From Nocardia brasiliensis IFM 10847 (lineage in GTDB: Bacteria > Actinomycetota > Actinomycetes > Mycobacteriales > Mycobacteriaceae): a stretch of DNA of 64,000 nucleotides. This document shows positions 42,873-51,127 of the stretch, one piece after another. The notes beneath the pieces were generated by a model. The model had not been told where the DNA came from. It was given only the letters and a program-made list of their open reading frames with translations, and did no database searches. The stretch's first letter is position 1, and each line of letters starts with the position of its first letter. A program made the position numbers and the translations under genes. The DNA lies in assembly GCF_000710915.1 (NCBI RefSeq), contig NZ_BAUA01000075.1, positions 1-64,000 on the forward strand. Direction: 5' to 3'.

Positions 42873-45617
42873 GTGACAATCTCGACCCTCAATGATCCCG
42901 CCGCCGGATGCCACAGCCTCGTGCTGCGACTCCCCGGCGCCGCCGATCCGGCGCGCCTGCTGTCCGAGGCAGTGTCCGATCCGGTCCAGGTCTGGCAGAC
43001 CTCGGTGCCGGTCGGCGCGGACGAGCCGCCGGCCGCCGACCGCAGGCGCGCCGAATCTCTGCGGCCGATTCACCCGGACGGCCCGCCACTAAGAGCCGTA
43101 GCCCTGCGGTACGCCGACGGGACCGTGGATCTCGTGCTGGTGGCCGTCCGTGCGGTGATCCCAGCGGCCACTCTGCGACGAATCGCCCGGCTGCCGTTGG
43201 AAGGGCCCGGCGATGACGCGGCGCGGCGCCCCGCCGAAGCGCGGCCGGGCTTCCGGTACAACGGCGAAATCGCTTGGGGCTTAGGCGATCCGGAGCTTCG
43301 CGGAGTCGTCGGCAGTGCGCAGATCGATCTCACCGTCCTCGGCGGGCAAGCCGAACGACTCTTCCTTCCCGCGATCGCCCTGGCCCTGAGCCGGTACGGC
43401 GGCGGTAGTCGGGTGGCGTTGGGTGTGCTGGACCTCGACGACGACGCGGGCGAACATATCCGCGTCCACTCGGTGGACGAGCCTGCGGAGTGGTCGTGCG
43501 TCGAGTTCCTCCGGCGGTTCGATCAGACACCGGTCACGCCGCAGGAGCCGCCGTCCGTCGGCGTCGTCCTGAGCCCGGCCTTCGCGGAAGGCAGCTATAC
43601 GGCGTGCCTGACGCCGATCTTCCCGCTCACCGTCCAGCTGGATCGAGGCTCGTCGCGCGCGATCTGCCGGTTCGATCGGGGCATCGTGAATGCCGCTGTC
43701 GCGCAGCGGTTCTGCGCGCACGTGGCGCATCTGGCCGAACAGCTTGCGGATGGACCACCGGATCGGCCGCTGGCCGGGCTGGAACTGTTGGCGCGTAACG
43801 AACAGGCCGAACTCCTGCGCGCGGATGACGCACCGCACGTGCGGGGACGCATCGATCGCACCTTCGAGGAGATGGCGGCCAAACAACCGGACGCCGTGGC
43901 GTTGCTGGCCGGCGACGAGCAGCTGACCTACCAGCAGCTGAACGATCGGGCGGACGCGGTGGCGGCAGGCCTGTGCACGATGGACATCGCACCGGGCAGC
44001 CTGATCGGCGTCTGTCTGGAACGGGACGCCGATCTGGTGGTCACTCTGCTCGGCGTGCTCAAGGCGGGTTGTGCGTATGTGCCGATGGATCCGCGCTATC
44101 CGGTGCAACGCCTGCGCTTCACCGCGGAGAACGCGGGGATGCCCGTCGTCATCACGTGCGCACCGGAGTTCCCGCAGGTTCCCGGTACGCGGCTGCTGAC
44201 TCCCTCCGCGCTGAGGGAACTCGGTGCAGGTCAGGCGTCGGCGGATGCCCGATCCGCCGACGAGGGTGACGACCCCGCCTACGTGATCTACACCTCCGGA
44301 TCCACCGGCACACCCAAGGGTGTGGTCGTGCCCCATCGCAACGTGCTGGCGCTGTTGCAGGCCACGGCCGAGGATTTCGCCCTCGGCTGGGACGACACCT
44401 GGATGCTGTTCCATTCCAGCGCTTTCGATTTCTCCGTGTGGGAGATCTGGGGTTGTCTGCTCACCGGCGGTCGCCTCGTCGTCGTGCCCTATTGGACCAC
44501 CCGCGATACCGAGGAGTTCTACGCCCTGCTGACCGAGCAACGGGTCACGGTGCTGAACCAGACGCCGTCGGCGTTCGCCCAACTCGTGCACACCGATCAC
44601 CGTGTCCGCGGGGACCTGGCCCTTCGATTGATCATCTTCGGCGGTGAACCACTCGACGTGCGCATGCTGGCGCCCTGGTTCGCCCGGCACTCGGCCACCG
44701 ATTGCCGGGTGGTCAACATGTTCGGCATCACCGAGACCACTGTGCACGTAACCGCGCAGACGATAACTCCGAAGCAAGTCGTGACGGGCTCACGCTCGGT
44801 CGGCCGTCCGCTGCCGGGGTGGTCGGTGTCCATCCGGGATGAACGGGGACGGGTCCTGCCGCCCGGTCCCCCGGGTGAGATCTACGTGGGCGGTGTGGGA
44901 GTGGCCAGCCACTACCTCGGCCGGCCCGAGCTGACCGAGCAACGGTTCATCCTCGATGAGCTGACCGGGGAACGGCTCTATCGCAGCGGCGACAAGGGGC
45001 GGCTGCACCCCGACGGCCGCCTCGACCACCTCGGCCGCCTGGACAACCAGGTCAAGGTGCGCGGGCATCGCATCGAACTGGATGAGATCCGCACGGTGCT
45101 GCTGGGTGCACCCCGGGTGTCCGCCGCGGCCGTCGTGGTCAACCGGGAACAGCCGGATGATCCGGCGAGCAGCCGGATCGACGCTTATGTCGTCCTCGAG
45201 TCCGCCACGACCACCGCACAGGTGCTCGCGCATGCCAGAGCGATACTGCCCGACTACATGATGCCCGCGACGATCACCGAGGTCGCCGAGATTCCACTGA
45301 CGATCAACGGAAAACCGGATATCGCCGGGCTGCCCGAGCCCCGCATCAGGTCGGCCGGAACACTCGTCCCGCACGAGCCCGCCTCCGGCGGAATCGCCGA
45401 CGACATCTTGACCATCTGGCGCAAGCAGCTGAACACCGAGGTGAGCCTGCAGGACAATTTCTTCACCCTGGGCGGAAACTCGTTGCTGGTCGTCCGGGTG
45501 CTCACCGAGATGCGGGAGCGAAACCTGCCGAAGGTGTCACCGAAGCAGTTCTACCGCCATTCGACCGCGGCGGAGTTCGTCGAGCTGGTCCGGCAACTGA
45601 GCGAAGCCGGCCATTGA
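42873..45617 (+). CDS. NRPS protein: degenerate C - adenylation (Thr code) - PCP, 914 aa
   Basis: AGGAGG precedes the GTG at 42873. The first about 310 residues match the C-terminal part and scaffold of a condensation domain, but the active site reads LVAVRAVIPAATL where HHxxxDG belongs. The adenylation domain is complete: A3 YTSGSTGTPKG, A4 SAFDFSVWE, A5 NMFGITETTVH, A7 LYRSGDKGR, A8 LDNQVKVRGHRIELDEI and A10 LTINGKPDI with Lys. The code read by GrsA alignment is D-F-W-N-I-G-M-V-H-K, the textbook threonine code. The carrier domain has DNFFTLGGNSLLVV. A threonyl-loading module with an inactive C domain is the likely reading. Confidence 0.93.
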   Translation: MTISTLNDPAAGCHSLVLRLPGAADPARLLSEAVSDPVQVWQTSVPVGADEPPAADRRRAESLRPIHPDGPPLRAVALRYADGTVDLVLVAVRAVIPAATLRRIARLPLEGPGDDAARRPAEARPGFRYNGEIAWGLGDPELRGVVGSAQIDLTVLGGQAERLFLPAIALALSRYGGGSRVALGVLDLDDDAGEHIRVHSVDEPAEWSCVEFLRRFDQTPVTPQEPPSVGVVLSPAFAEGSYTACLTPIFPLTVQLDRGSSRAICRFDRGIVNAAVAQRFCAHVAHLAEQLADGPPDRPLAGLELLARNEQAELLRADDAPHVRGRIDRTFEEMAAKQPDAVALLAGDEQLTYQQLNDRADAVAAGLCTMDIAPGSLIGVCLERDADLVVTLLGVLKAGCAYVPMDPRYPVQRLRFTAENAGMPVVITCAPEFPQVPGTRLLTPSALRELGAGQASADARSADEGDDPAYVIYTSGSTGTPKGVVVPHRNVLALLQATAEDFALGWDDTWMLFHSSAFDFSVWEIWGCLLTGGRLVVVPYWTTRDTEEFYALLTEQRVTVLNQTPSAFAQLVHTDHRVRGDLALRLIIFGGEPLDVRMLAPWFARHSATDCRVVNMFGITETTVHVTAQTITPKQVVTGSRSVGRPLPGWSVSIRDERGRVLPPGPPGEIYVGGVGVASHYLGRPELTEQRFILDELTGERLYRSGDKGRLHPDGRLDHLGRLDNQVKVRGHRIELDEIRTVLLGAPRVSAAAVVVNREQPDDPASSRIDAYVVLESATTTAQVLAHARAILPDYMMPATITEVAEIPLTINGKPDIAGLPEPRIRSAGTLVPHEPASGGIADDILTIWRKQLNTEVSLQDNFFTLGGNSLLVVRVLTEMRERNLPKVSPKQFYRHSTAAEFVELVRQLSEAGH

Positions 45618-45644
45618 CGTCGATCGCCGCTGGATATCGGGCGT

Positions 45645-46826
45645 TCAGCTGATCCGGGCCACTCGGGCCGCGGTCACCGCGACCGACAGCCCCAGAACGA
45701 CACAGGCTGCGCAGACGAGGAACATCGCCTGATATCCGGCGGCATCGGCAACCAGACCGAGGGAGCCGCTGCCCACCGCGACGCCCACGGTGAAGCAGGC
45801 CCCGAAGGTCGACAGCGCCGTGGCGCGCTGTCGTTCGCTGACCGAACGCACCACGATCACCCCCAGCACCGGGTAGATCTGCCACATTCCGACACCGATG
45901 AGTACACCGCCGAGCGCACCGGCAACGAGACCGTCCGACACGCCGAGGAGCGCGAGCCCCGCGGCCTCGACGACGAACAGGCCGGCCAGCGCCACCGGTC
46001 GCGTGGCCTCCCAACGGACCCAGGTACTCGCTATTCGCAACAGCACCACGGTCATCGAATACGCGGTCACCACGGCCGCTCCCCCGGCGATACCGAGGGA
46101 ATTGAACTTCGCGACCGCGAAGCTGGAGACGGCCGCGAAACCGAACGCGCTGAAGATCAGCGCGACGCAGGGCAGCACGGTGCCCAGCAGCGCCCGGCCT
46201 CGCTCGATGCCGGTCCGCTCATGCTTCGCGGAGATCCGCACCTCGGGTACGTACAGCGCGATGGGGATGACGAGCAGGGGGACCAGCCCGGCCACCACGA
46301 ACGTGGCCGCCGTGCCCACCAGGTGCTCCAGCAAGGTACCCAGCGGAGCGCCGAGACCGATGGAGACATAGACGACGGTGCCGCTCAGACCGAGCGCCCA
46401 GGTCTGTCGATCCTTGGCGACCAGCTGCACCGGCCAGACCCCCGTCGCAGCCAGCATCACGCCCATCCCGACCCCCACCAGCAGACGCAGGGCGATCAGC
46501 TCGGTGATCGATCCGGCGAGCGGATAGCAGACGGTGGCCAGCGTCGTCAGCACCGTTCCGCCGATGGTCAGGGCTCGGGCGCCGAGACGGTTCATCAGCG
46601 CGCCCGATACCGGGCGGACCAGCAGCGAAGTCACCGCGTAAGCGCCGATGACCGCGCCCACCTCCGCCGGGCCGCCGTGCAACCGGCCGGTGACGTAGCC
46701 GGGCAGGATCGGGATGGTCAAAGAGAATGGCAGATAACCGATCCCGCTCGCCAGCGAGATCAACAGCGCGTAGCGAAAAGAGCGCTTGTCGGTGGTCTCG
46801 AGATCAGGCTCCAACTCGGTCCGCAC
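45645..46826 (-). CDS. MFS transporter, 393 aa
   Basis: About twelve hydrophobic helices fill the chain after a short charged N-terminus ending RSFRYALLISLASGIGYLPFS. The loop RPVSGALMNRLGARALTIGG between helices 2 and 3 matches the MFS motif A. It is convergent with the NRPS gene at 42873 and is the likely exporter of the cluster's product or a general efflux pump. The start is the GTG at 46826. Confidence 0.88.
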   Translation of the reverse strand: MRTELEPDLETTDKRSFRYALLISLASGIGYLPFSLTIPILPGYVTGRLHGGPAEVGAVIGAYAVTSLLVRPVSGALMNRLGARALTIGGTVLTTLATVCYPLAGSITELIALRLLVGVGMGVMLAATGVWPVQLVAKDRQTWALGLSGTVVYVSIGLGAPLGTLLEHLVGTAATFVVAGLVPLLVIPIALYVPEVRISAKHERTGIERGRALLGTVLPCVALIFSAFGFAAVSSFAVAKFNSLGIAGGAAVVTAYSMTVVLLRIASTWVRWEATRPVALAGLFVVEAAGLALLGVSDGLVAGALGGVLIGVGMWQIYPVLGVIVVRSVSERQRATALSTFGACFTVGVAVGSGSLGLVADAAGYQAMFLVCAACVVLGLSVAVTAARVARIS

Positions 46827-47039
46827 AGTTTCACTCCCCCGAATCCGGGCGGCGATCGCCCACCGACAACCCGTTCCGACGCTGTCCTCCCAGCGTTGCC
46901 GCCACCCCCTTGGTCACCTGCGGTCAGCCTTCCCGATCAGTACCCATATAACCACGCCCCGGGTCCGCGCAGCACAGCACGGCTTGCCCGCACCGCTTCC
47001 AGTTCACAAGCGCCGCAGGCAAATCGGTCATCTCCGGAC
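46827..47039. other. Short gap upstream of the MFS gene
   Basis: The 213-bp stretch upstream of the MFS gene carries no recognised gene and probably the MFS promoter; nothing clear is visible. Confidence 0.35.
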
Positions 47040-48350
47040 TCACCGGGGCGATTCATCGATCCGCTCCCTGTTGAAGTAGGCGAGGGCGAGGGCCAGTGTG
47101 GTCAGCGTGGTCAGCGTGGTGAGTGTTGTCGAGAGCAGGGCGGGTGGAGAATTTCGTAACGTGAGAGCTGCGGCGGCCGTGGTGACGGTCGCCGCGACGC
47201 CGGTGATGGCGGTGACGAGGTGGCGAGGGCGGGCGGATATGCCGAGGATGGCCCGAGGCTGTCGATTGGTGGTCGGCAGCGGTTGGGTGATCAGTGCGTA
47301 CACCGACAGTATTGCCGTGAACGCGACGTAGCCGAGGCCCGCCGCCGGTGGGAAGCCCTGAGTATCGGGTGAGGTCTTCAACAGCAGATAGCCGATGTCG
47401 GAGGCCGCCGCGGCCAAGAGCGCGGTGGCGAGGAAGGCCGAGCCGACGATCCTGCGACCACAGATCAGTGGTCCGAACGCGGCCAGGCTCAGGGTGATGT
47501 CCGTGGCGGGGTAGAGGGCGAACACGAGCGTCAGGGTGGACCCGACGTCGCGGTCCAAGGCTACGAGCAACCACAAGACCGCCGCATACGCCCCGCAGAA
47601 CATGCAGAAGTAGGTGACCGCGTTGTCGATATCGCTGCGCACGCTGGCGATGCCGAGTCGCCTGGCGCGGATCCACATCGCCGCGGCCAAGAAGACCGGC
47701 ATCGCGAGAAAACCGACGTCGTGCAGATGCCCGGGGGGCATGTCCTGACCCTGGATATTGCGAGCCACGAACCACGCCACCTGCCCGCCGGTCCAGGCGG
47801 TGACCGCGCCGAGCAACAGCCCGAAGTAGCCGGTGTTGAGGCGATCGCCACGTCGCCGGAACAGCCACACCCGCACCAGAAGGATCGCCACCGCTGAGCT
47901 TCCGAACACTATCTGCGACAGGTCAGTGATAGCGAGCGCGTGTTCCCCATTGGTGTCGATGGCCTGGACCACGGCGATAATGACCATGCTCACGCACAGC
48001 ATCAAGCCCAGCAGCAGCAACCCGATCCGCAACACCGGCGCCGGCGGTTCGTCCTGCTCGGTCGCGACGGCCGGCCCCGATTCGTCGGCAGCGGGGGCCG
48101 GCGCGGACGCGCATTCCCACAGCTGGCGCACGCGGGCCGCGTCCGCTCCCAGCACTCGGGCGACCTGCTCGACTATCGGCCAGGACGGCAACGGCGCGCC
48201 GGGGTTGAAGACCCGTGCGATGGTGGTGTGGCTGTAGCGGGTCTCGGAAGCGATTGCTCGTAAACTCGGCGCTCCCCTGGATTGGCGCACCCTTGCCAGG
48301 TAGTCCGCCAATTCGTGATGTGCGTCATTATCGTCGTTCAGGGGTGCCAT
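47040..48350 (-). CDS. XRE-type HTH fused to a multi-pass membrane domain, 436 aa
   Basis: The first 75 residues are an XRE-like helix-turn-helix (ADYLARVRQSRGAPSLRAIA, YSHTTIARVFNPGAPLPSW, VARVLGADAARVRQLWE). A Pro/Ala-rich linker leads into about nine or ten hydrophobic helices with conserved aromatic and His residues (QVAWFVARNIQGQDMPPGHLHDV). The C-terminus has a Thr/Leu repeat run. The start ATG at 48350 lacks a strong Shine-Dalgarno, but the HTH begins right after it. A membrane-bound regulator is an inference; no family name is offered. Confidence 0.65.
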   Translation of the reverse strand: MAPLNDDNDAHHELADYLARVRQSRGAPSLRAIASETRYSHTTIARVFNPGAPLPSWPIVEQVARVLGADAARVRQLWECASAPAPAADESGPAVATEQDEPPAPVLRIGLLLLGLMLCVSMVIIAVVQAIDTNGEHALAITDLSQIVFGSSAVAILLVRVWLFRRRGDRLNTGYFGLLLGAVTAWTGGQVAWFVARNIQGQDMPPGHLHDVGFLAMPVFLAAAMWIRARRLGIASVRSDIDNAVTYFCMFCGAYAAVLWLLVALDRDVGSTLTLVFALYPATDITLSLAAFGPLICGRRIVGSAFLATALLAAAASDIGYLLLKTSPDTQGFPPAAGLGYVAFTAILSVYALITQPLPTTNRQPRAILGISARPRHLVTAITGVAATVTTAAAALTLRNSPPALLSTTLTTLTTLTTLALALAYFNRERIDESPR

Positions 48351-48539
48351 TTCACCAGTGTAATCCCGAGTAATCCACGTTTGAGCTGCGTAAACCAGCG
48401 CCCGGGCAGGTTGCTTTCCAGCGATTGGCAATGTTGAAGTCTTTGGCATATCGCACAAGCAGTTCCTTGCAGTCGACCAGCGGCGACACACGCGCCCTGC
48501 GGTAGCTGGGAATTAGCCACACCTGAGGAGTATCTCTCG

Positions 48540-49421
48540 ATGAAAAAAGTTCTGTGTGTTGCGACCGGTAGCGTTTGTATCGCTGCGGCCACGTCCTTGG
48601 TCCTTCAGACGGCCACGGCCAATGCCGACGTCATCATCTACAACAACCCCCCAGCGGCGGCACCGGCCAACCCGATGCCGCCCCTGATGAACCTGCCGGT
48701 GGCCCCGCCCTCGTGGTCGAATCTCGATGACGGCCGCACGACCCTGCCCGGCAAACCCCGCACGACATCGAATACGGAGAGCGGCGAGCTGTCCGAGGCC
48801 GAACTCGACCAGCTGCACGACGACGCGGTCCGCGACGGCGCCGTCGACGGTGCGGCCACCGGCGGAGTCAACGGCACCGCCCTCGGCGCCGCCGACGGCG
48901 CCGTGATCGGTGCGGGAGTCGGTGCCGCCACCGGCGCCGCAGCCGGTCTGGTGGCCGGGCCGGCCATCGGCGCGCTCACCGGCATGGGCCTGGGCTGCGT
49001 CGTCGGTCTGCCGGCACTGCTCATCGGATGCCTGCCCGGTGCTGTTATCGGCGGCATCATCGTCGGTGTGGCCGGGACCGTGTACGGCCCCGTCATCGGT
49101 GCGGGCGCCGGCGCCGCAGTCGGCGCCGGCGTGGGTGCTGCGATCGGCGGCGCGATCGGTGGGCCCATCGGCGAGATGAACGGAGCCAACACCGGCGCGG
49201 CAACCGCGGACTCCCAGGCCAATCTGCAGCGCTCCCGCCAGGCCGGCCAGGGAAAGCCCGTTGCGACGCATGTTGTGGACGCTGCGGCGGTGACCGCGCC
49301 CGAGGCGCTTGCCCCGGTGGCCGCTCCACTGCCCGTGCCCGCTGAGATCAGCGCCATGATTCCCCGCGATGTCGTCGACATGATCCCGACGGACGCGGCC
49401 GCCCTCATCGGCCTGCGCTGA
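48540..49421 (+). CDS. Secreted Gly/Ala-rich protein, 293 aa
   Basis: A signal peptide (MKKVLCVATGSVCIAAATSLVLQTATANA) is followed by a proline-rich part, then an Asp/Glu-containing helix (ELDQLHDDAVRDGAVDGAATGG) and about 110 residues of Gly/Ala/Val-rich hydrophobic repeats. The C-terminus is Pro/Ala-rich with VPAEISAMIPRDVVDMIP. The same design is seen in the gene at 2405-3331, so both may belong to one family of envelope-associated proteins. Function is not known. A strong hairpin follows the gene. Confidence 0.75.
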   Translation: MKKVLCVATGSVCIAAATSLVLQTATANADVIIYNNPPAAAPANPMPPLMNLPVAPPSWSNLDDGRTTLPGKPRTTSNTESGELSEAELDQLHDDAVRDGAVDGAATGGVNGTALGAADGAVIGAGVGAATGAAAGLVAGPAIGALTGMGLGCVVGLPALLIGCLPGAVIGGIIVGVAGTVYGPVIGAGAGAAVGAGVGAAIGGAIGGPIGEMNGANTGAATADSQANLQRSRQAGQGKPVATHVVDAAAVTAPEALAPVAAPLPVPAEISAMIPRDVVDMIPTDAAALIGLR

Positions 49422-49448
49422 CCCCACGCGCCGAAGACAAGGAGGGGA

Positions 49449-49481
49449 GGAAGGGAACCACCACTGCGGTGGTTCCCTTCC
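49449..49481. terminator. Terminator hairpin after the Gly/Ala-rich gene
   Basis: Two 14-bp perfectly complementary arms (GGAAGGGAACCACC / GGTGGTTCCCTTCC) with a 5-nt loop (actgc) lie 28 bp after the stop codon at 49421. Stem strength and location fit an intrinsic terminator. Confidence 0.8.
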
Positions 49482-49635
49482 CACGCTGAACACACCCTGG
49501 TGACCGTCTACCCGACACCGGCCACCGCGCGATCCGGACGCCGCCGACGACTGAAACCTGTTGCTACGCCGACGATTTCCTGCATGCCCGAAGCTCTCGG
49601 CCGAGTATCTTTCGGCGTTGTGCAATCGGCCGCGG

Positions 49636-50496
49636 TCAGTGCAGGGGTGCGAGGGTGTCGCAGTAGGCGAGCAGCGCATCGAGCCGCCCGCGGTTGTCGT
49701 CGTCGACGGGGGTCCACACGGTGAGGATCGTGTCGGGGGTGGCGGGTAGTTCCATGCGGGTCAGCGTGAGCGCCAGCTCCCCGGCGCCGGGGTGGCGGTA
49801 GATCATGGTTTGGGTGGGTGGGGCGGCGACGTCGCGGGTGGCCCACAGGCGGGTGAATTCCGGGCTGGCGGTGGCGAGTCCGCGAATCAGGTCAGTCCAG
49901 GCCGGATCGTGCAGGTGGTGGGCGAAGTCGGCACGAAACGAGGCGACCATGTGCGGCAGTCCGGCGTCCCGGTTGACGAAGCAGCGGGCTTCGGCGGGAG
50001 TGGTGAACAACTCCCACAACACGTTGCGGGAGCCCTCGGGGGCGGTCAGGCGCGGCCATAGCGCCGCGGCGGCGGCGTTGTGGCCCAACAGGTCCCAGCG
50101 GGTGTTGATCGCCGCGGCCGGATACGCGGTGATGGCGTCGAGGATCGATTGCACGGTGGGGGTGAGCGCTTCGGCGCGGGTGGCGGTGGCCGGGATCGGG
50201 ACCTCGGCCAGACGGTAGAGGTGGGCGCGTTCGGCGCCGTCCAGGCGCAGCGCGGCGGCGATGGCGTCGAGGACCTGTGCGCCGACATTGATCCGGCGGC
50301 CCTGTTCGAGCCAGGTGTACCAGGTGACCGACACCCCAGCCAGTCCGGCGACCTCCTCGCGGCGCAATCCTGGTGTCTTGCGCCGCAATCCCGGTGCCAG
50401 CCCGACCTGGACGGGGGACAGCCGGTCGCGGCGGCTGCGCAGGAAGGCGGCCAGTTCGGTACGGCGAGGCGAGGCGGAGACGGTCACGGCGTCCAT
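49636..50496 (-). CDS. XRE-family regulator with MmyB-like domain, 286 aa
   Basis: The HTH is textbook (LAAFLRSRRDRLSP, TPGLRREEVAGLAGVSVTWYTWLEQGRRINVG). The MmyB-like ligand domain has AYPAAAINTRWDLLGHNAAAAALWP, EARCFVNRDAGLPHMVASFRADFAHHLHDPAW and MIYRHPGAGELALTLTRMELP. This subtype, with PGLRRE in the HTH, is the common actinomycete form that usually controls an adjacent divergent gene, here the thioesterase at 50642. Start could also be the GTG at 50508. Confidence 0.88.
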   Translation of the reverse strand: MDAVTVSASPRRTELAAFLRSRRDRLSPVQVGLAPGLRRKTPGLRREEVAGLAGVSVTWYTWLEQGRRINVGAQVLDAIAAALRLDGAERAHLYRLAEVPIPATATRAEALTPTVQSILDAITAYPAAAINTRWDLLGHNAAAAALWPRLTAPEGSRNVLWELFTTPAEARCFVNRDAGLPHMVASFRADFAHHLHDPAWTDLIRGLATASPEFTRLWATRDVAAPPTQTMIYRHPGAGELALTLTRMELPATPDTILTVWTPVDDDNRGRLDALLAYCDTLAPLH

Positions 50497-50641
50497 CATC
50501 GGCCACACCCGGCAGGGATGCCAGACGGTTGCCGGGTGCTGGCGACACCAGTGTCACCAGTGTCTTGGTACCGGTGCCGCGGCCCCGGCAAGCTGCGATC
50601 CGCACCATTCGACATCCCCTATGACGAGGAGTCCACCTGTC

Positions 50642-51127
50642 ATGACCGAAACAGACACGCCCGCAACAGCGTCCCCGCAGACGAGGTCCTCGGACGCGAC
50701 CGGCACCGAGCAGTTCACGTTGCGGTTCGCGGTGCGCAGCTACGAGCTCGACACCAACCATCATCTGGCCTCGACGGTGTATCTGCAGTACGCCGAACAC
50801 ACGCGGTTCGCGTGCGGGCAGGCCGCGGGGCTGTCTCCGCAGCGGCTGCTGGCTGACGGGCTGGGGCCGATCAACCTCGAAACCACCGTGCGTCACCACG
50901 CCGAGTTGCGCGCCGACGACACTGTCGATGTGACGTGCGTGTTCGTGTGGGGTCCGGGCAAGACCCATCGCGTCGAACACACGCTGACCAAACCCGACGG
51001 CACCTTGGTCGCCGAGGTGCACAGTGTCAGCGGCTTGCTGGATATGCGGACCCGACGCATGGTCGCCGACCCCGCCCGAGAATTGCGTTCGCGCGCCACC
51101 TACCCGGCGCTGCTGGGGCTGGCGTGA
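50642..51127 (+). CDS. Acyl-CoA/acyl-ACP thioesterase of the hotdog (4HBT) type, 161 aa
   Basis: AGGAG precedes the ATG at 50642. The core is FRFAVRSYELDTNHHLASTVYLQYAEHTRF-like, the 4HBT pattern in which the Asp/His/Asn region lies before a long helix, then INLETTVRHHAELRADDTVDV and THRVEHTLTKPDGTLVAEV strands. Such proteins hydrolyse acyl thioesters. The stop overlaps the start of the following acyltransferase gene (GTGA), so the two are likely co-translated. The MmyB-type regulator gene is divergent. Confidence 0.85.
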   Translation: MTETDTPATASPQTRSSDATGTEQFTLRFAVRSYELDTNHHLASTVYLQYAEHTRFACGQAAGLSPQRLLADGLGPINLETTVRHHAELRADDTVDVTCVFVWGPGKTHRVEHTLTKPDGTLVAEVHSVSGLLDMRTRRMVADPARELRSRATYPALLGLA

